A DNA stretch of 64,000 nt from CAYJLW01 sp964370965. GTDB lineage: Bacteria > Actinomycetota > Acidimicrobiia > UBA2766. Position numbers and translations under genes: made by a program. Under the pieces are notes generated by a model. It did not search any database. It saw nothing but the letters and a program-made list of their open reading frames with translations, and was not told the origin of the DNA. The stretch is from positions 1 through 64,000 of the forward strand of contig CAYJLW010000013.1 of NCBI GenBank assembly GCA_964370965.1, read 5' to 3'. Below are positions 49,898 to 58,964 of this stretch, in pieces. Position 1 is the stretch's first letter; each line of letters starts with the position of its first letter.

Positions 49898-52201
49898 GTG
49901 ACCGAACCGCTTCGGCGGCGCTTCGTCGTGCGGGGCGTCGTACAGGGCGTCGGCTTCCGGCCCTTCGTGCACCGCCTCGCCGAGGATCTCGGCCTCTGCG
50001 GTTTCGTGGGCAACGACACCACGAGCGTCTTCGTGGAGGTCGAGGGCCTCGGGGGAGCCCTGGTGGACTTCGCCTCCAGACTCCGCTCGGAGGCCCCCGC
50101 CCTCGCCCGCATCGAGGACGTGAGGGCGGAGGACGTGCCCGCGCTGGGCGAGCCGGGCTTCGCGATCGTGCCCAGCCGCCACGAGCCCGGGACCGTCACA
50201 CTCGTCCCCCCGGACGTGGCCACGTGCCCGGACTGCCTGGCGGAGCTTCGCGACCCGGCGGACCGCCGCTACCGGTACCCGTTCGTGAACTGCACGAGAT
50301 GCGGGCCCCGCTTCACGATCATCCGGGCCCTGCCCTACGACCGCTCCCGGACGACCATGGCGGCCTTCGCGCTCTGCCCCGACTGCGCCACGGAGTACGG
50401 GGACCCCAGGGACCGCCGCCACCACGCCGAGCCCGTCGCCTGCCCCGCCTGCGGACCCCGCCTCGAATTCCTCCCGGGGGCGGGGACGCCCGGTCACCGC
50501 TCCGCTCGCGGAGCTCCGGCGCTGGAGGCCGCCCGCGACGTCCTCGCCGCCGGGGGGGTCCTGGCTGTGAAGGGTCTCGGCGGCTACCACCTGGCGTGCG
50601 ACGCCGCCGACCCGGCGGCCGTGGCCCGTCTCCGGGAACGCAAGCGCCGGGAGGCCAAGCCCCTCGCCGTGATGGTCCGGGACCTCGCCGCCGCCCGGGC
50701 CCTCGCCGGCGTGGACGCCGCCGCCGCCGCCGTCCTCACGAGCCCGGCGCACCCCGTCGTCCTCCTCCGCAAACGGCACCGTCACGGCCCCGCCGAGCTC
50801 GCCGCTCCCGGCAACCCCGACGTCGGGATCATGCTCCCGTACACGCCCCTCCACCACCTCCTCCTGGAACCGGTCGCCGGTGCGCCCGCCGTCCTCGTCA
50901 TGACGTCCGGGAACCTCTCGGACGAGCCCATCGCGTACGACGACACCGACGCCCGGAAGCGGCTCGCCCCCCTCGCCGACGCCTGGCTCGTCCACGACCG
51001 GCCGATCCACGTGCCCTGCGACGACTCCGTGGTTCGGGTCCTCGACGGCGAGGTGTCTCCGATCCGACGCTCCCGGGGCTATGCCCCCTACCCCGTGGGC
51101 CTCCCGTTCGACGCCCCACCCACCCTCGCCGTGGGTGGGGAGGTCAAGAACACGTTCTGCCTCGCGGCGGGGAGGCACGCCTGGATGAGCCAGCACATCG
51201 GGGACATGGCGGACCTCGAGACCCTCCACGCCTTCGAGCACTCCGTCGCCCGGCTCACGGACCTGTTCCGCGTGACGCCCGGGCGCGTGGCCGGGGACAG
51301 GCATCCCGGCTACCTGTCCGCCCGCTGGGCGCGGGAACGGGCGGCAGCCTCAGGGGTCCCTCTCGTCACCGTCCAGCACCACCACGCCCATCTCGCCGCC
51401 CTCCTCGCCGAGCACGGCCGGCCCCCCGGGGAACCCGCCATCGGGATCGTCTTCGACGGCGCCGGATACGGTGACGACGCCACGGTCTGGGGGGGCGAGG
51501 TCCTCGTGGGCGACTACGCGGGGTTCCGCCGTTTCGCCCACCTCGCGCCCGTCCCCCTGCCCGGCGGGGACGCCGCCGTGCGCCTCCCCCGCCGCATGGC
51601 CCTCTCCCACCTCTGGGCGGCCGGAGTGCCGTGGGACGCCGACCTCCCCCCGTTCGCCGCGGCGGGCGCCGCGGAAAGCCGCGTGCTCGCCCGCCAACTC
51701 GAGACCGGATTCGCCACCACGCCCACGTCGAGCATGGGTCGCCTCTTCGACGCCGTCGCCTCCCTGGCCGGCCTCCGCCACGAGACCACGTTCGAGGCCC
51801 AGGCAGCCGTCGACCTCGAAGCCGCCGCGGCCGGTCGGGTCGAGGACGGCTACCGCTTCTACGTCCCCGCCGGAGGTGGGCCGGTGACGCCGACCCCGGT
51901 GGTGCGGGCCGTCGCCGGCGACGTCCGTGCCGGGACGGACCCTTCACTGGTCGCCGCGAGGTTCCACGGGGCCGTCGCCGACCTGGTCCTCCAGGCGGCG
52001 CGGCGCGCCCGGGACGCCACAGGCGTCCACGCAGTCGGCCTCACGGGCGGCGTGTTCCAGAACGGCCTCCTCGCCCGCAGCGCGGCCGCACTCCTCGCCG
52101 GCGACGGTTTCAAGGTCCTGGTCCACAAGGAGGTCCCCCCCAACGACGGGGGCATCGCCCTCGGCCAGGCGGCGGTGGCGGCGTTCACGCCCCTGGTGTG
52201 A
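49898..52201 (+). CDS. hypF: Carbamoyltransferase HypF, [NiFe]-hydrogenase maturation
   Basis: A 767-residue protein with the domains of HypF in order: acylphosphatase (GVVQGVGFRPFVHRLAEDL), two zinc-finger motifs (CPDCLAELRDP, CTRCGPRF, CPDCATEYGDP, CPACGP), a YrdC-like ATP-binding domain, and a Kae1-like domain with VQHHHAHLAALLAEHG. It makes the cyanide ligand of the hydrogenase active site by transferring a carbamoyl group to HypE. No other hyp gene or hydrogenase lies in the window, so it is either a distant part of a dispersed set or an orphan. The GTG at 49898 sets the domain at the usual start; an ATG at 49847 would overlap WS/DGAT. Confidence 0.93.
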   Translation: MTEPLRRRFVVRGVVQGVGFRPFVHRLAEDLGLCGFVGNDTTSVFVEVEGLGGALVDFASRLRSEAPALARIEDVRAEDVPALGEPGFAIVPSRHEPGTVTLVPPDVATCPDCLAELRDPADRRYRYPFVNCTRCGPRFTIIRALPYDRSRTTMAAFALCPDCATEYGDPRDRRHHAEPVACPACGPRLEFLPGAGTPGHRSARGAPALEAARDVLAAGGVLAVKGLGGYHLACDAADPAAVARLRERKRREAKPLAVMVRDLAAARALAGVDAAAAAVLTSPAHPVVLLRKRHRHGPAELAAPGNPDVGIMLPYTPLHHLLLEPVAGAPAVLVMTSGNLSDEPIAYDDTDARKRLAPLADAWLVHDRPIHVPCDDSVVRVLDGEVSPIRRSRGYAPYPVGLPFDAPPTLAVGGEVKNTFCLAAGRHAWMSQHIGDMADLETLHAFEHSVARLTDLFRVTPGRVAGDRHPGYLSARWARERAAASGVPLVTVQHHHAHLAALLAEHGRPPGEPAIGIVFDGAGYGDDATVWGGEVLVGDYAGFRRFAHLAPVPLPGGDAAVRLPRRMALSHLWAAGVPWDADLPPFAAAGAAESRVLARQLETGFATTPTSSMGRLFDAVASLAGLRHETTFEAQAAVDLEAAAAGRVEDGYRFYVPAGGGPVTPTPVVRAVAGDVRAGTDPSLVAARFHGAVADLVLQAARRARDATGVHAVGLTGGVFQNGLLARSAAALLAGDGFKVLVHKEVPPNDGGIALGQAAVAAFTPLV

Positions 52202-52238
52202 AAGGATTCCCCGTGTCGCCGTCCAGCCCGAGCCTGCC

Positions 52239-53345
52239 GTGACCCCCGACACCGTACGGGCGATGGTGCTGGAGGCCCCCCGGCGCCTCGTCGCGCGGGA
52301 CTTCCCGGTGCCCTCCCTCGGTGACGACGACGGCCTCCTGCGGGTCGAGGCGTGTGGCCTCTGCGGCACGGACCATGAGCAGTACACGGGGGCCCTCGCC
52401 GTCGGGTTCGCGTTCGTGCCCGGCCACGAGACGGTGGGAGTCCTGGTCGCGGCCGGCCCCGCGGCAGCACGGCGATGGGGCGTCGAGGTCGGAGACCGGG
52501 TCGCCGTGGAGGTGTTCCAGTCCTGCCGTGCGTGCGAGCGGTGCCAGATCGGCGAGTACAACCGCTGCCCGGCGCACGGCCTCGCCGACATGTACGGATT
52601 CGTCGACGCCGCTCGGGCGCCGGGCCTCTGGGGCGGCTACGCGCAGTACCAGTACCTCGCCCCGGACACGATGCTGCACAGGGTGCCCGACGGCCTCGAC
52701 CCGGCCCTCGCCACGCTCTTCAACCCGTTGGGGGCCGGGATCCGTTGGGGTGTCACGCTGCCCGCCACGAGGCCCGGCGACGTCGTCGCCGTGCTCGGCC
52801 CGGGCGTTCGCGGCCTCTCTGTCGTGGCCGCCGTGCGAGAGGCCGGAGCCGGCTTCGTCGTCGTAACCGGCAGTGGCGAGCCTGACCGGCCCCGCCTCGG
52901 GCAGGCCGGCGCTTTCGGCGCCGACCTCACCCTCGACGTGGCGACGACCGACCCCGTCCGGGCCCTGAAGGACGCCTCTGGCGGCCTCGCCGACGTGGTG
53001 GTCGACGTGACCGCCAACGCGCCCGATGCCTTCGCCCAGGGCGTCGCTCTCACGCGCCCGGGCGGCACGTTCGTCGTCGCCGGCACCCGTGGGGCCCGCG
53101 GCGCTCCGGGCTTTCAGCCGGACACGGTGGTCCGCAGGGAGATCCGCATCCTGGGAGCGCTCGGCGTCGACGCCCCGGCGTACAGGGACGCTCTCGGAGT
53201 ACTCGCCGGCGGCAGGTACCCCTTCGCCCAGTTGCCGCGGACAGTCGTTGGTCTCGACGGCGTCGCCGGGCTCCTGCGCGACATGGCCGGCGAGGGCAGC
53301 GGCGCCCCGCCGCTGCACGGGGTCGTGGCACCCCAACCGCCGTGA
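52239..53345 (+). CDS. Zinc-binding MDR dehydrogenase
   Basis: A 368-residue medium-chain dehydrogenase. Metal-site features are ACGLCGTDHEQYTG near residue 37, PGHETVG, and the C-x2-C-x-C-like CRACERCQIGEYNRC structural-zinc loop. The nucleotide motif reads VLGPGVRGLSVVAAV, an unusual form of GxGxxG. The segment LFNPLGAGIRWG is typical of glutathione-independent or threonine-dehydrogenase-like members. The substrate is unknown. Translation may begin at the GTG (52239) or at the ATG at 52263. It follows hypF by 37 bases. Confidence 0.82.
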   Translation: MTPDTVRAMVLEAPRRLVARDFPVPSLGDDDGLLRVEACGLCGTDHEQYTGALAVGFAFVPGHETVGVLVAAGPAAARRWGVEVGDRVAVEVFQSCRACERCQIGEYNRCPAHGLADMYGFVDAARAPGLWGGYAQYQYLAPDTMLHRVPDGLDPALATLFNPLGAGIRWGVTLPATRPGDVVAVLGPGVRGLSVVAAVREAGAGFVVVTGSGEPDRPRLGQAGAFGADLTLDVATTDPVRALKDASGGLADVVVDVTANAPDAFAQGVALTRPGGTFVVAGTRGARGAPGFQPDTVVRREIRILGALGVDAPAYRDALGVLAGGRYPFAQLPRTVVGLDGVAGLLRDMAGEGSGAPPLHGVVAPQPP

Positions 53346-53357
53346 GTTGCCCGTGGT

Positions 53358-54026
53358 TCAGCCGATCGCCGGGCTCGCGCCGGTGGTGCCGGTGAGGCCC
53401 GCCGGGCAGGCCACGCCGGTACCGCCGGCCCCGCAGTGGCCCGCGGGGTTCTTCGCCAGGTACTGCTGGTGTGAGGCCTCCGCGTAGAAGAACGGGGGTG
53501 CCGCACGGATCTCGGTGGTGATCTCCCCGAATCCCGCGGCCGCGAGCACTCCCTGGTAGGCCTCCCGCGACGCCTCCGCTTCGAGGAGTTGGCCCTGGGA
53601 CGTGCAGTACACGGCGCTGCGGTACTGCGTGCCGACGTCGTTTCCCTGGCGCATCCCCTGCGTGGGGTCGTGGGCCTCCCAGAAGAGGCGGAGCAGGTCT
53701 CCGTAGCCGGTGGCCGCCGGGTCGTACACGACGAGGACGACCTCCGCGTGGCCGCTGAGGCCGGTGCAGACCTCGTCGTAGTCCGGGTTCAGCGTGTACC
53801 CGCCGGCGTAGCCCACGGCCGTCGTGTAGACCCCCGGCGCCTCCCAGAAGAGACGCTCGGCGCCCCAGAAGCACCCCATCCCGAACACGGCGACCTCGGT
53901 GCCTTCCGGGAACGGGGGAAGCATCGGGTGGCCGTTCACATGGTGCTCGGGGGGCACCGGCATCGGCGCGGCCCGCCCCGGGGGGGCTTCGCTAACCGAT
54001 GGCATCCTCGTGTAGCGCCTGTTCAC
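53358..54026 (-). CDS. msrA: Peptide methionine sulfoxide reductase MsrA
   Basis: A 222-residue enzyme that repairs oxidised methionine (S form). The catalytic cysteine is C52 in MGCFWGAERLF; the domain continues with AVGYAGGYTLNP and QGNDVGTQYRS; a resolving-cysteine candidate is in the C-terminal GHCGAGG and ACPAGL. The GTG at 54026 is preferred because GGGAGGG lies ahead. It is convergent with the MDR gene and only 12 bases separate them. Confidence 0.93.
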   Translation of the reverse strand: MNRRYTRMPSVSEAPPGRAAPMPVPPEHHVNGHPMLPPFPEGTEVAVFGMGCFWGAERLFWEAPGVYTTAVGYAGGYTLNPDYDEVCTGLSGHAEVVLVVYDPAATGYGDLLRLFWEAHDPTQGMRQGNDVGTQYRSAVYCTSQGQLLEAEASREAYQGVLAAAGFGEITTEIRAAPPFFYAEASHQQYLAKNPAGHCGAGGTGVACPAGLTGTTGASPAIG

Positions 54027-54065
54027 GGAATCGTGTCCCTCCCGCGCGTGCGCGTTCCCCAGAAT

Positions 54066-54266
54066 CTACGGCGATGAGACCACGTCGTGGCGGCAGTCCT
54101 CCCGGCGCATGAACCCGGCGATCCCGTTCATGACGTAGTGGTGTGTGGGCTCAGGCGGGGACGGCACGACACGGCGGTCGACGAAGAACGTGTTCGCTCC
54201 CGGGCCGCCGCCCGCCTTCTCATCGGCACCTCGGGCCGGACTGAACCCGGGCGGCTCAACCGACAT
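54066..54266 (-). CDS. Possible small protein or gene remnant upstream of msrA
   Basis: A 66-codon reverse frame from an ATG. Its second half (NTFFVDRRVVPSPPEPTHH, then VMNGIAGFMRREDC) looks protein-like, with an aromatic and cysteine-bearing end, but no family is recognised. It may be the tail of a lost gene. The divergent toxin-like gene begins 36 bases away. Confidence 0.3.
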   Translation of the reverse strand: MSVEPPGFSPARGADEKAGGGPGANTFFVDRRVVPSPPEPTHHYVMNGIAGFMRREDCRHDVVSSP

Positions 54267-54301
54267 GGCAATCCTGTATTCGGTTGTATTACAGTGGCAA
54301 G

Positions 54302-54608
54302 GTGGCTGAGCGGTTCGAACTCGAGGCGTTGGACGACGACGACCCGTTCGAGATCGATCGACAGTACGACACACCTGTTCAAGCATGCGGGCCTCGGCAT
54401 TGACGACGTCTACGACGTGTGGCAATCCGACCCTCTCTTCTACCCGGCAAAGCCGCCGGCGCACTGGCTCATGGTGAGCGACGTCGCGGGCGACATTCTC
54501 GTCGTGCCACTCGCCCCGTCCGATACCGCCCACCCAGCCAAGTGCCGTCCAATCGGGTGCTATGTCGCATCGGCGCACCTCGCCGCCCTCTACCGGAAGG
54601 ACCAATGA
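54302..54608 (+). pseudogene. Frameshifted BrnT-like toxin gene
   Basis: The GTG at 54302 opens VAERFELEALDDDDPFEIDRQ and stops soon after, while the adjacent frame continues with HLFKHAGLGIDDVYDVWQSD and VSDVAGDILVVPLAPSDTAH, then CRPIGCYVASAHLAALYRKD. The parts fit together as one protein of about 100 residues if one base is missing near 54370. The shape (HAG, PIGCY, end near Y-R) is that of BrnT-like toxins. Its stop overlaps the start of the RHH gene (ATGA). It may be a real loss of the toxin or a single-base sequencing error. Confidence 0.65.
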
Positions 54609-54838
54609 AGGATCACATGTCTCGCGAAGAGGAATACGAGTTCTACGCCCGGCCGGAGAACCAAGAGCCCCAGGGGCCCGCCCGCCGCCGGAAGCCGAAG
54701 CTGACCGAGATGGTGCCGGTGCGCTTCCCAACAGACACCCTCGAAGAAGTCCGACGGCGAGCCGGCGACGACGACCGGTCGGTCTCGAGCTGGATCCGGC
54801 GTGCCGTCGAGGAAGCGCTGCACCGCCAAGCAGGGTGA
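54605..54838 (+). CDS. Ribbon-helix-helix antitoxin-like protein
   Basis: A 77-residue protein. Its C-terminal half is a ribbon-helix-helix domain (VPVRFPTDTLEEVRRRA, then SSWIRRAVEEALHR), preceded by an acidic and then basic segment. It is placed directly after the toxin-like gene with four bases of overlap, as the partner of a toxin-antitoxin pair. A second possible start lies at 54617. Confidence 0.7.
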   Translation: MKDHMSREEEYEFYARPENQEPQGPARRRKPKLTEMVPVRFPTDTLEEVRRRAGDDDRSVSSWIRRAVEEALHRQAG

Positions 54839-55037
54839 CACACCCCTCGCTGGTCTTCACACGGATGTTCCTCACACCCGATCCGGTCGCGTGGCCGCGA
54901 CCCGTTGCAGGAGCTCCGCCTGCCCCCGCGGGAGCCGAACGGTGTTCGCGTGCAGGACGTAACGTCTGCGTTCCATCCTGCACGCGATCAGCCCCCAACC
55001 TGACCCGGATGCCAGCGGGATCAACCCTGACGAGCTG

Positions 55038-55442
55038 TTGATCGGCTTGCCCGAGGTCAACGTCCGAGGGGTGCACGACGAGCCCGGCGGGCCGCTGCGG
55101 GTCCATGTTGAGTCCCGGCTCGATCAGGGCTGGTGCCGCGAGTGCGGGGCCCGCGCTGCGATCAAGGACCGGTCGGCGGTCGAGTTCGTAGACTTGCCGC
55201 GCTTCGGGCGGCCGACCCGGCTGGTGTGGCACAAGCAGCGGTGGCGCTGCCGCGAACCGGCGTGTCCGGCGGGGTCCTGGACGATCCTCGACGAGCGGAT
55301 CGCCGGGGCGCGGGCCGCGTTGACGAACCGGGCCGGGCGGTGGGCGACGGTCCAAGTCGGCCGGTTGGGCCGCTCGGTGAACGAGGTCGCCGGCGAGCTG
55401 AGCTGTGACTGGCACACCGTGAACGACGCGGTGATCGCCTCA
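55038..55442 (+). mobile_element. Truncated ISL3-family transposase
   Basis: The frame codes the N-terminal part of an ISL3-type transposase: CRECGARAAIKDRSAVEFVD zinc-binding region, RWRCREPACPAGSW, then a helix-turn-helix segment with WHTVNDAVIA. The DDE catalytic domain is missing: recognisable sequence ends about 55438, and trpE's stop lies at 55443 on the other strand. The upstream 54839-55037 holds no gene. Terminal inverted repeats were not identified. Confidence 0.75.
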
Positions 55443-57005
55443 TCAGGCGTCTTCCCAGCGCATCCGCTCGGCCGCCTCCACGGCGGCGAGCACGCCGCGG
55501 GCCTTGTTGCGGGTCTCCTTGTACTCGAGCTCCGGCACCGAGTCCGCCACCACACCGCCGGCGGCCTGGACGTGTGCGACGCCGTCCTTGATGACAGCCG
55601 TCCGCAACGTGATCGCGAGGTCCATGCTCCCGGAGAAGTCCACGTAGCCCATCACGCCGGCATACGGGCCCCGCTGCGTGGGTTCGAGCTCGTCGATGAT
55701 CTCCATGGCGCGCACCTTGGGGGCGCCCGTCACCGTGCCGGCGGGGAACGTCGCGCGGAACACGTCCACGGGCCTGACGCCGGGGCGGGTCCGGCAGTCG
55801 ACGGACGACACGATGTGCATCACGTGGCTGTAGCGCTCGACCACCATGAGCTCCCCGACATGCACGGTGCCGAAGGCCCCGACGCGCCCGAGGTCGTTGC
55901 GGGCGAGGTCGACGAGCATGACGTGCTCGGCCCGCTCCTTCGGGTCCCCGAGGAGCTCGCCTGCCAGGGCGGCGTCCTCCTCGTCCGTGCGCCCCCGCCG
56001 TCGCGTACCGGCCAGGGGCCGCGCGTGGACACGGCCGTCCGAGAAGCGCACGAGCTCCTCGGGCGACGCCGACACGATCGTGACCTCAGGGTGGCGGATG
56101 AAGCTCATGTACGGCGACGGGCTCACAAGGCGCAGCGCCCGGTGCACGGCGAAGGGATCGACGGTGAGCGGGCGACTGAAGCGCTGGCTCACCTGCACCT
56201 GGAAGACGTCCCCCGCCAGGATGTACTCCTTGGCCGCCTCCACCGCCGCGCAGAAGTCCGACTTCGTGCGGTTCGACCGGGCGTCGGGCACTTCCGCAGG
56301 GAAGTGCGGCGCCACGGGCGGGTAGACGGCGGGCACCCGCAGCTCCGCCCGGAGACGCTCGAGCTCGTCGAGGCCGTCGTTGTAGCGGCGCCTGAGCTCG
56401 CCCACGTCCCCCCGGCCGTCGAGGTCGTCGAGGTAGACGTTGCGGATGAGGACGAGGCGCTGGCGGAAGTGGTCGAAAGCCACCACCGTGCCCGTGGCCG
56501 CCAGGAGCACGTCGGGCACCCCGAGGTGGTCCGGGTTCGAGACCGGCACACGGGGCTCGATGAAACGCACGGTCTCGTATCCCCAGTAGCCCACGAGACC
56601 CGAATGCAGCGGCGGGAGACCGTCGAGACGGGGCGCACGGTAGCGCTCCAGGAGGGATTCGATCATCACCAGCGGGTCGCCGCCGACGGTTCCCGCGGGC
56701 GCCTCGCCCTCCCAAGTCACCGTGTCCCCTTTGGACTTCATGACGAGGTGCGGGTCTCGCCCGAGGAACGAGAACCGGCCCCAGCGCTCGCCCCGGATCA
56801 CGGACTCCAGGAGGAAGCTCCGCTCGTCGCCGAGCTTCAGGAAGGCGGAGACGGGCGTCTCCACGTCGGCGAGCACCTCGCACCACACGGGCACGACCGT
56901 GTAGTCCGCGGCCAGGCTGGCGAACGTGCCGAAATCCGGCAGGACGACGGTTCCGGCGGGGTCCTCGGCCTCGGGACCGGGGCCCACGCCCGTGAGCTCG
57001 CTCAC
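55443..57005 (-). CDS. trpE: Anthranilate synthase component I
   Basis: A 520-residue enzyme for the first step of tryptophan synthesis. The N-terminal half has the tryptophan-feedback-site LLES motif (SFLLESV) and the C-terminal half the chorismate-binding core: PEELVRF, RPLAGTRRRG, LVDLARNDLGRVG, and TFPAGTVTGAPKVRAMEII. The GTG overlaps the hisI stop (GTGA), so it ends the histidine operon. No glutamine-amidotransferase subunit (trpG) is beside it. The ISL3 fragment abuts its 3' end. Confidence 0.95.
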   Translation of the reverse strand: MSELTGVGPGPEAEDPAGTVVLPDFGTFASLAADYTVVPVWCEVLADVETPVSAFLKLGDERSFLLESVIRGERWGRFSFLGRDPHLVMKSKGDTVTWEGEAPAGTVGGDPLVMIESLLERYRAPRLDGLPPLHSGLVGYWGYETVRFIEPRVPVSNPDHLGVPDVLLAATGTVVAFDHFRQRLVLIRNVYLDDLDGRGDVGELRRRYNDGLDELERLRAELRVPAVYPPVAPHFPAEVPDARSNRTKSDFCAAVEAAKEYILAGDVFQVQVSQRFSRPLTVDPFAVHRALRLVSPSPYMSFIRHPEVTIVSASPEELVRFSDGRVHARPLAGTRRRGRTDEEDAALAGELLGDPKERAEHVMLVDLARNDLGRVGAFGTVHVGELMVVERYSHVMHIVSSVDCRTRPGVRPVDVFRATFPAGTVTGAPKVRAMEIIDELEPTQRGPYAGVMGYVDFSGSMDLAITLRTAVIKDGVAHVQAAGGVVADSVPELEYKETRNKARGVLAAVEAAERMRWEDA

Positions 57006-57382
57006 GGCACGGCCGGAGCGGGGCTGGGCGACTGCCCCGTGCCGCTGCCGAAGCGCCGGTAGAAGCACGACCGCTCCCCGGTGTGGCAGGCGGCCCCGTG
57101 CTGGCGCACGACCACGAGCAGGCAGTCGACGTCGCAGTCGTAGCGCACCTCCACCACCTCCTGGTAGTTCCCGGACGTGGCGCCCTTCACCCAGTACTCC
57201 TGGCGGCTCCGGCTCCAGTAGCAGGTGCGTCCGGAGTCGAGAGTGCGCGCCAAGGCCTCCGCGTCCATGTAGGCGACCATGAGAACCTCGAGGGTGTCGA
57301 CGTCCTGCACGACCGCGGTGACAAGGCCGGCGCCGTCGAAGCGGACGGCGGCGATCTCTTCGGCAACGACCGGGATGCTCAT
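57002..57382 (-). CDS. hisI: Phosphoribosyl-AMP cyclohydrolase
   Basis: A 126-residue enzyme of histidine synthesis. VLMVAYMDAEALARTLDSG, RTCYWSRSRQEYWVKG and the metal-binding YDCDVDCLLV with HGAACHTGERSCFYR are the family hallmarks. HisE, which is fused to it in many bacteria, is not present here, so hisE must be elsewhere. It follows hisF by 48 bases and overlaps trpE. Confidence 0.95.
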   Translation of the reverse strand: MSIPVVAEEIAAVRFDGAGLVTAVVQDVDTLEVLMVAYMDAEALARTLDSGRTCYWSRSRQEYWVKGATSGNYQEVVEVRYDCDVDCLLVVVRQHGAACHTGERSCFYRRFGSGTGQSPSPAPAVP

Positions 57383-57430
57383 CGGCCGGTCATGGTAGGC
57401 GCTGCGTAACTCGCTCCCCCCGGAAATCCC

Positions 57431-58204
57431 TCAGGCCCGGGGGAGGCGCACGGTGACACCCGCGGCGGCGAGGGCCTCCTTGGCCTCGCGGATCGTGTGT
57501 TGGCCGTAGTGGAAGACGGAGGCCGCGAGGACGGCGTCCGCGCGACCCGCCACGACGCCCTCCACGAGGTGATCAAGGGCGCCGACCCCGCCGGACGCCA
57601 CGATGGGAACGTCGACCGCCCGCCGCACGGCCCGCAGGAGACCGATGTCGTAGCCGTCCCTCGTGCCGTCCCGGTCCATCGACGTGAGAAGGATCTCCCC
57701 CGCCCCGAGCTCCACGACGGTCTCGGCCCACACCGCCACGTCCAGACCGGTGGGGGTGCGCCCCCCGTGCGTCCAGACCCGCCAGGAGTCCCCCGCCCGG
57801 CGGGCGTCGACGGCGACGACGACGCACTGCGCCCCGAAGGCGTCGGAGGCCTCCGCGACAAGGCGGGGGCTCTCGACGGCGGCGGTGTTGATCGACACCT
57901 TGTCCGCCCCCGCCCGCAAGAGGCGCCGGACGTCGTCGACGGAGCGCACCCCGCCGCCCACGGTGAGGGGGATGAACACCTCGCCCGCCGTCTCCTCGAC
58001 GACGTGGTAGAGCGTCTCGCGCTCCTCGTGGCTCGCCGTGATGTCGAGGAAGACGAGCTCGTCGGCGCCCTCGGCGTCGTAACGGGCGGCGAGCTCCACG
58101 GGATCCCCCGCGTCGCGGATCTCGACGAACTGCACGCCCTTGACGACGCGGCCGGCGTCGACGTCCAGGCAGGGGATGACACGGGTGGCCAGGGACGACT
58201 TCAC
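57431..58204 (-). CDS. hisF: Imidazole glycerol phosphate synthase subunit HisF
   Basis: A 257-residue TIM-barrel cyclase subunit that makes imidazoleglycerol phosphate and AICAR. RVIPCLDVDAGRVVKGVQF carries the catalytic aspartate near residue 14, with FLDITASHEER and VPLTVGGGVRSVDD-like strands following. A four-base overlap (ATGA) joins it to hisA, and its partner HisH lies two genes upstream. Confidence 0.96.
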   Translation of the reverse strand: MKSSLATRVIPCLDVDAGRVVKGVQFVEIRDAGDPVELAARYDAEGADELVFLDITASHEERETLYHVVEETAGEVFIPLTVGGGVRSVDDVRRLLRAGADKVSINTAAVESPRLVAEASDAFGAQCVVVAVDARRAGDSWRVWTHGGRTPTGLDVAVWAETVVELGAGEILLTSMDRDGTRDGYDIGLLRAVRRAVDVPIVASGGVGALDHLVEGVVAGRADAVLAASVFHYGQHTIREAKEALAAAGVTVRLPRA

Positions 58205-58962
58205 GCCGCACCCGCCCCGGCGCCGTCCGGGGCGCCCCCGATGGCAGCGAGCGCCTCGCCCACCCCGAACCGGTCCTCGTAGATCGCCTTGCCCACGACG
58301 GCGCCCCCGAGACGCCGCCCGGCGACCTCCAGGCGGGCCAGCACCCGGAGATCCTCCAGGCAGGACACCCCGCCGGACGCGAGCACGGGCACGTCCACCC
58401 GGGCGAGAAGGCGGGCGAGGCCGGCGTGGTCAGGGCCGGCGAGCATGCCGTCCCGGCCGACCTCCGTGGCCAGCAGGGCGGCCACCCCGAGGCCGGCGAG
58501 GCGTCCGGCGAGCTCCTCCGGGGTCACGTCACCCGCCCGCCGCCAACCGTCGACGGCCACCTGGCCCTCACGGGCGTCCACGGCGGCGGCGACACGCCCC
58601 GGGTGACGGCCGGCGAGGCGCTCCACGAGGCCGGGGTCGGCCACAGCCGCCGTTCCCAGGACGACCCGCGCACAGCCGGCGGCGAGAGCGGCCTCGGCGC
58701 TCGCTTCGTCCCGGAGGCCACCCCCGGTCTGCACGCTCACGTCAACGGTGGAGGCGATCGCCGCCACGACGTCGTGGTTGTCCCGCCCGGTCCCCAGGGC
58801 GCCGTCGAGGTCGACGACATGGATCCAGCGGGCGCCCGCTGCCGCGAAGCGTTCCGCCCGACCGACCGGGTCGTAGTCGTAAACCGTGACGTCGTCGGGG
58901 TTGCCCTGCAGGAGACGCACGCAACGGCCCCCCAACAGATCGATCGCCGGATACAGGTCCAT
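58201..58962 (-). CDS. hisA: ProFAR isomerase HisA
   Basis: A 253-residue TIM barrel with YPAIDLLGGRCVRLLQG at the first strand and VQTGGGLRDEASAE, and a GGVSCLEDLRVL at the C-terminal phosphate site. In many actinomycetes this gene (PriA) also supplies the TrpF reaction; from sequence I cannot tell whether this copy does. The ATG at 58962 is preferred to the TTG at 58968 because of GGGGGAGG ahead. It begins two bases after hisH. Confidence 0.93.
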   Translation of the reverse strand: MDLYPAIDLLGGRCVRLLQGNPDDVTVYDYDPVGRAERFAAAGARWIHVVDLDGALGTGRDNHDVVAAIASTVDVSVQTGGGLRDEASAEAALAAGCARVVLGTAAVADPGLVERLAGRHPGRVAAAVDAREGQVAVDGWRRAGDVTPEELAGRLAGLGVAALLATEVGRDGMLAGPDHAGLARLLARVDVPVLASGGVSCLEDLRVLARLEVAGRRLGGAVVGKAIYEDRFGVGEALAAIGGAPDGAGAGAA

Positions 58963-58964
58963 GC

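Noticed and set aside
55505..57062. Forward extension of the transposase frame through trpE (to 57062)
   Set aside because: Antisense to trpE; transposase similarity ends near 55438.
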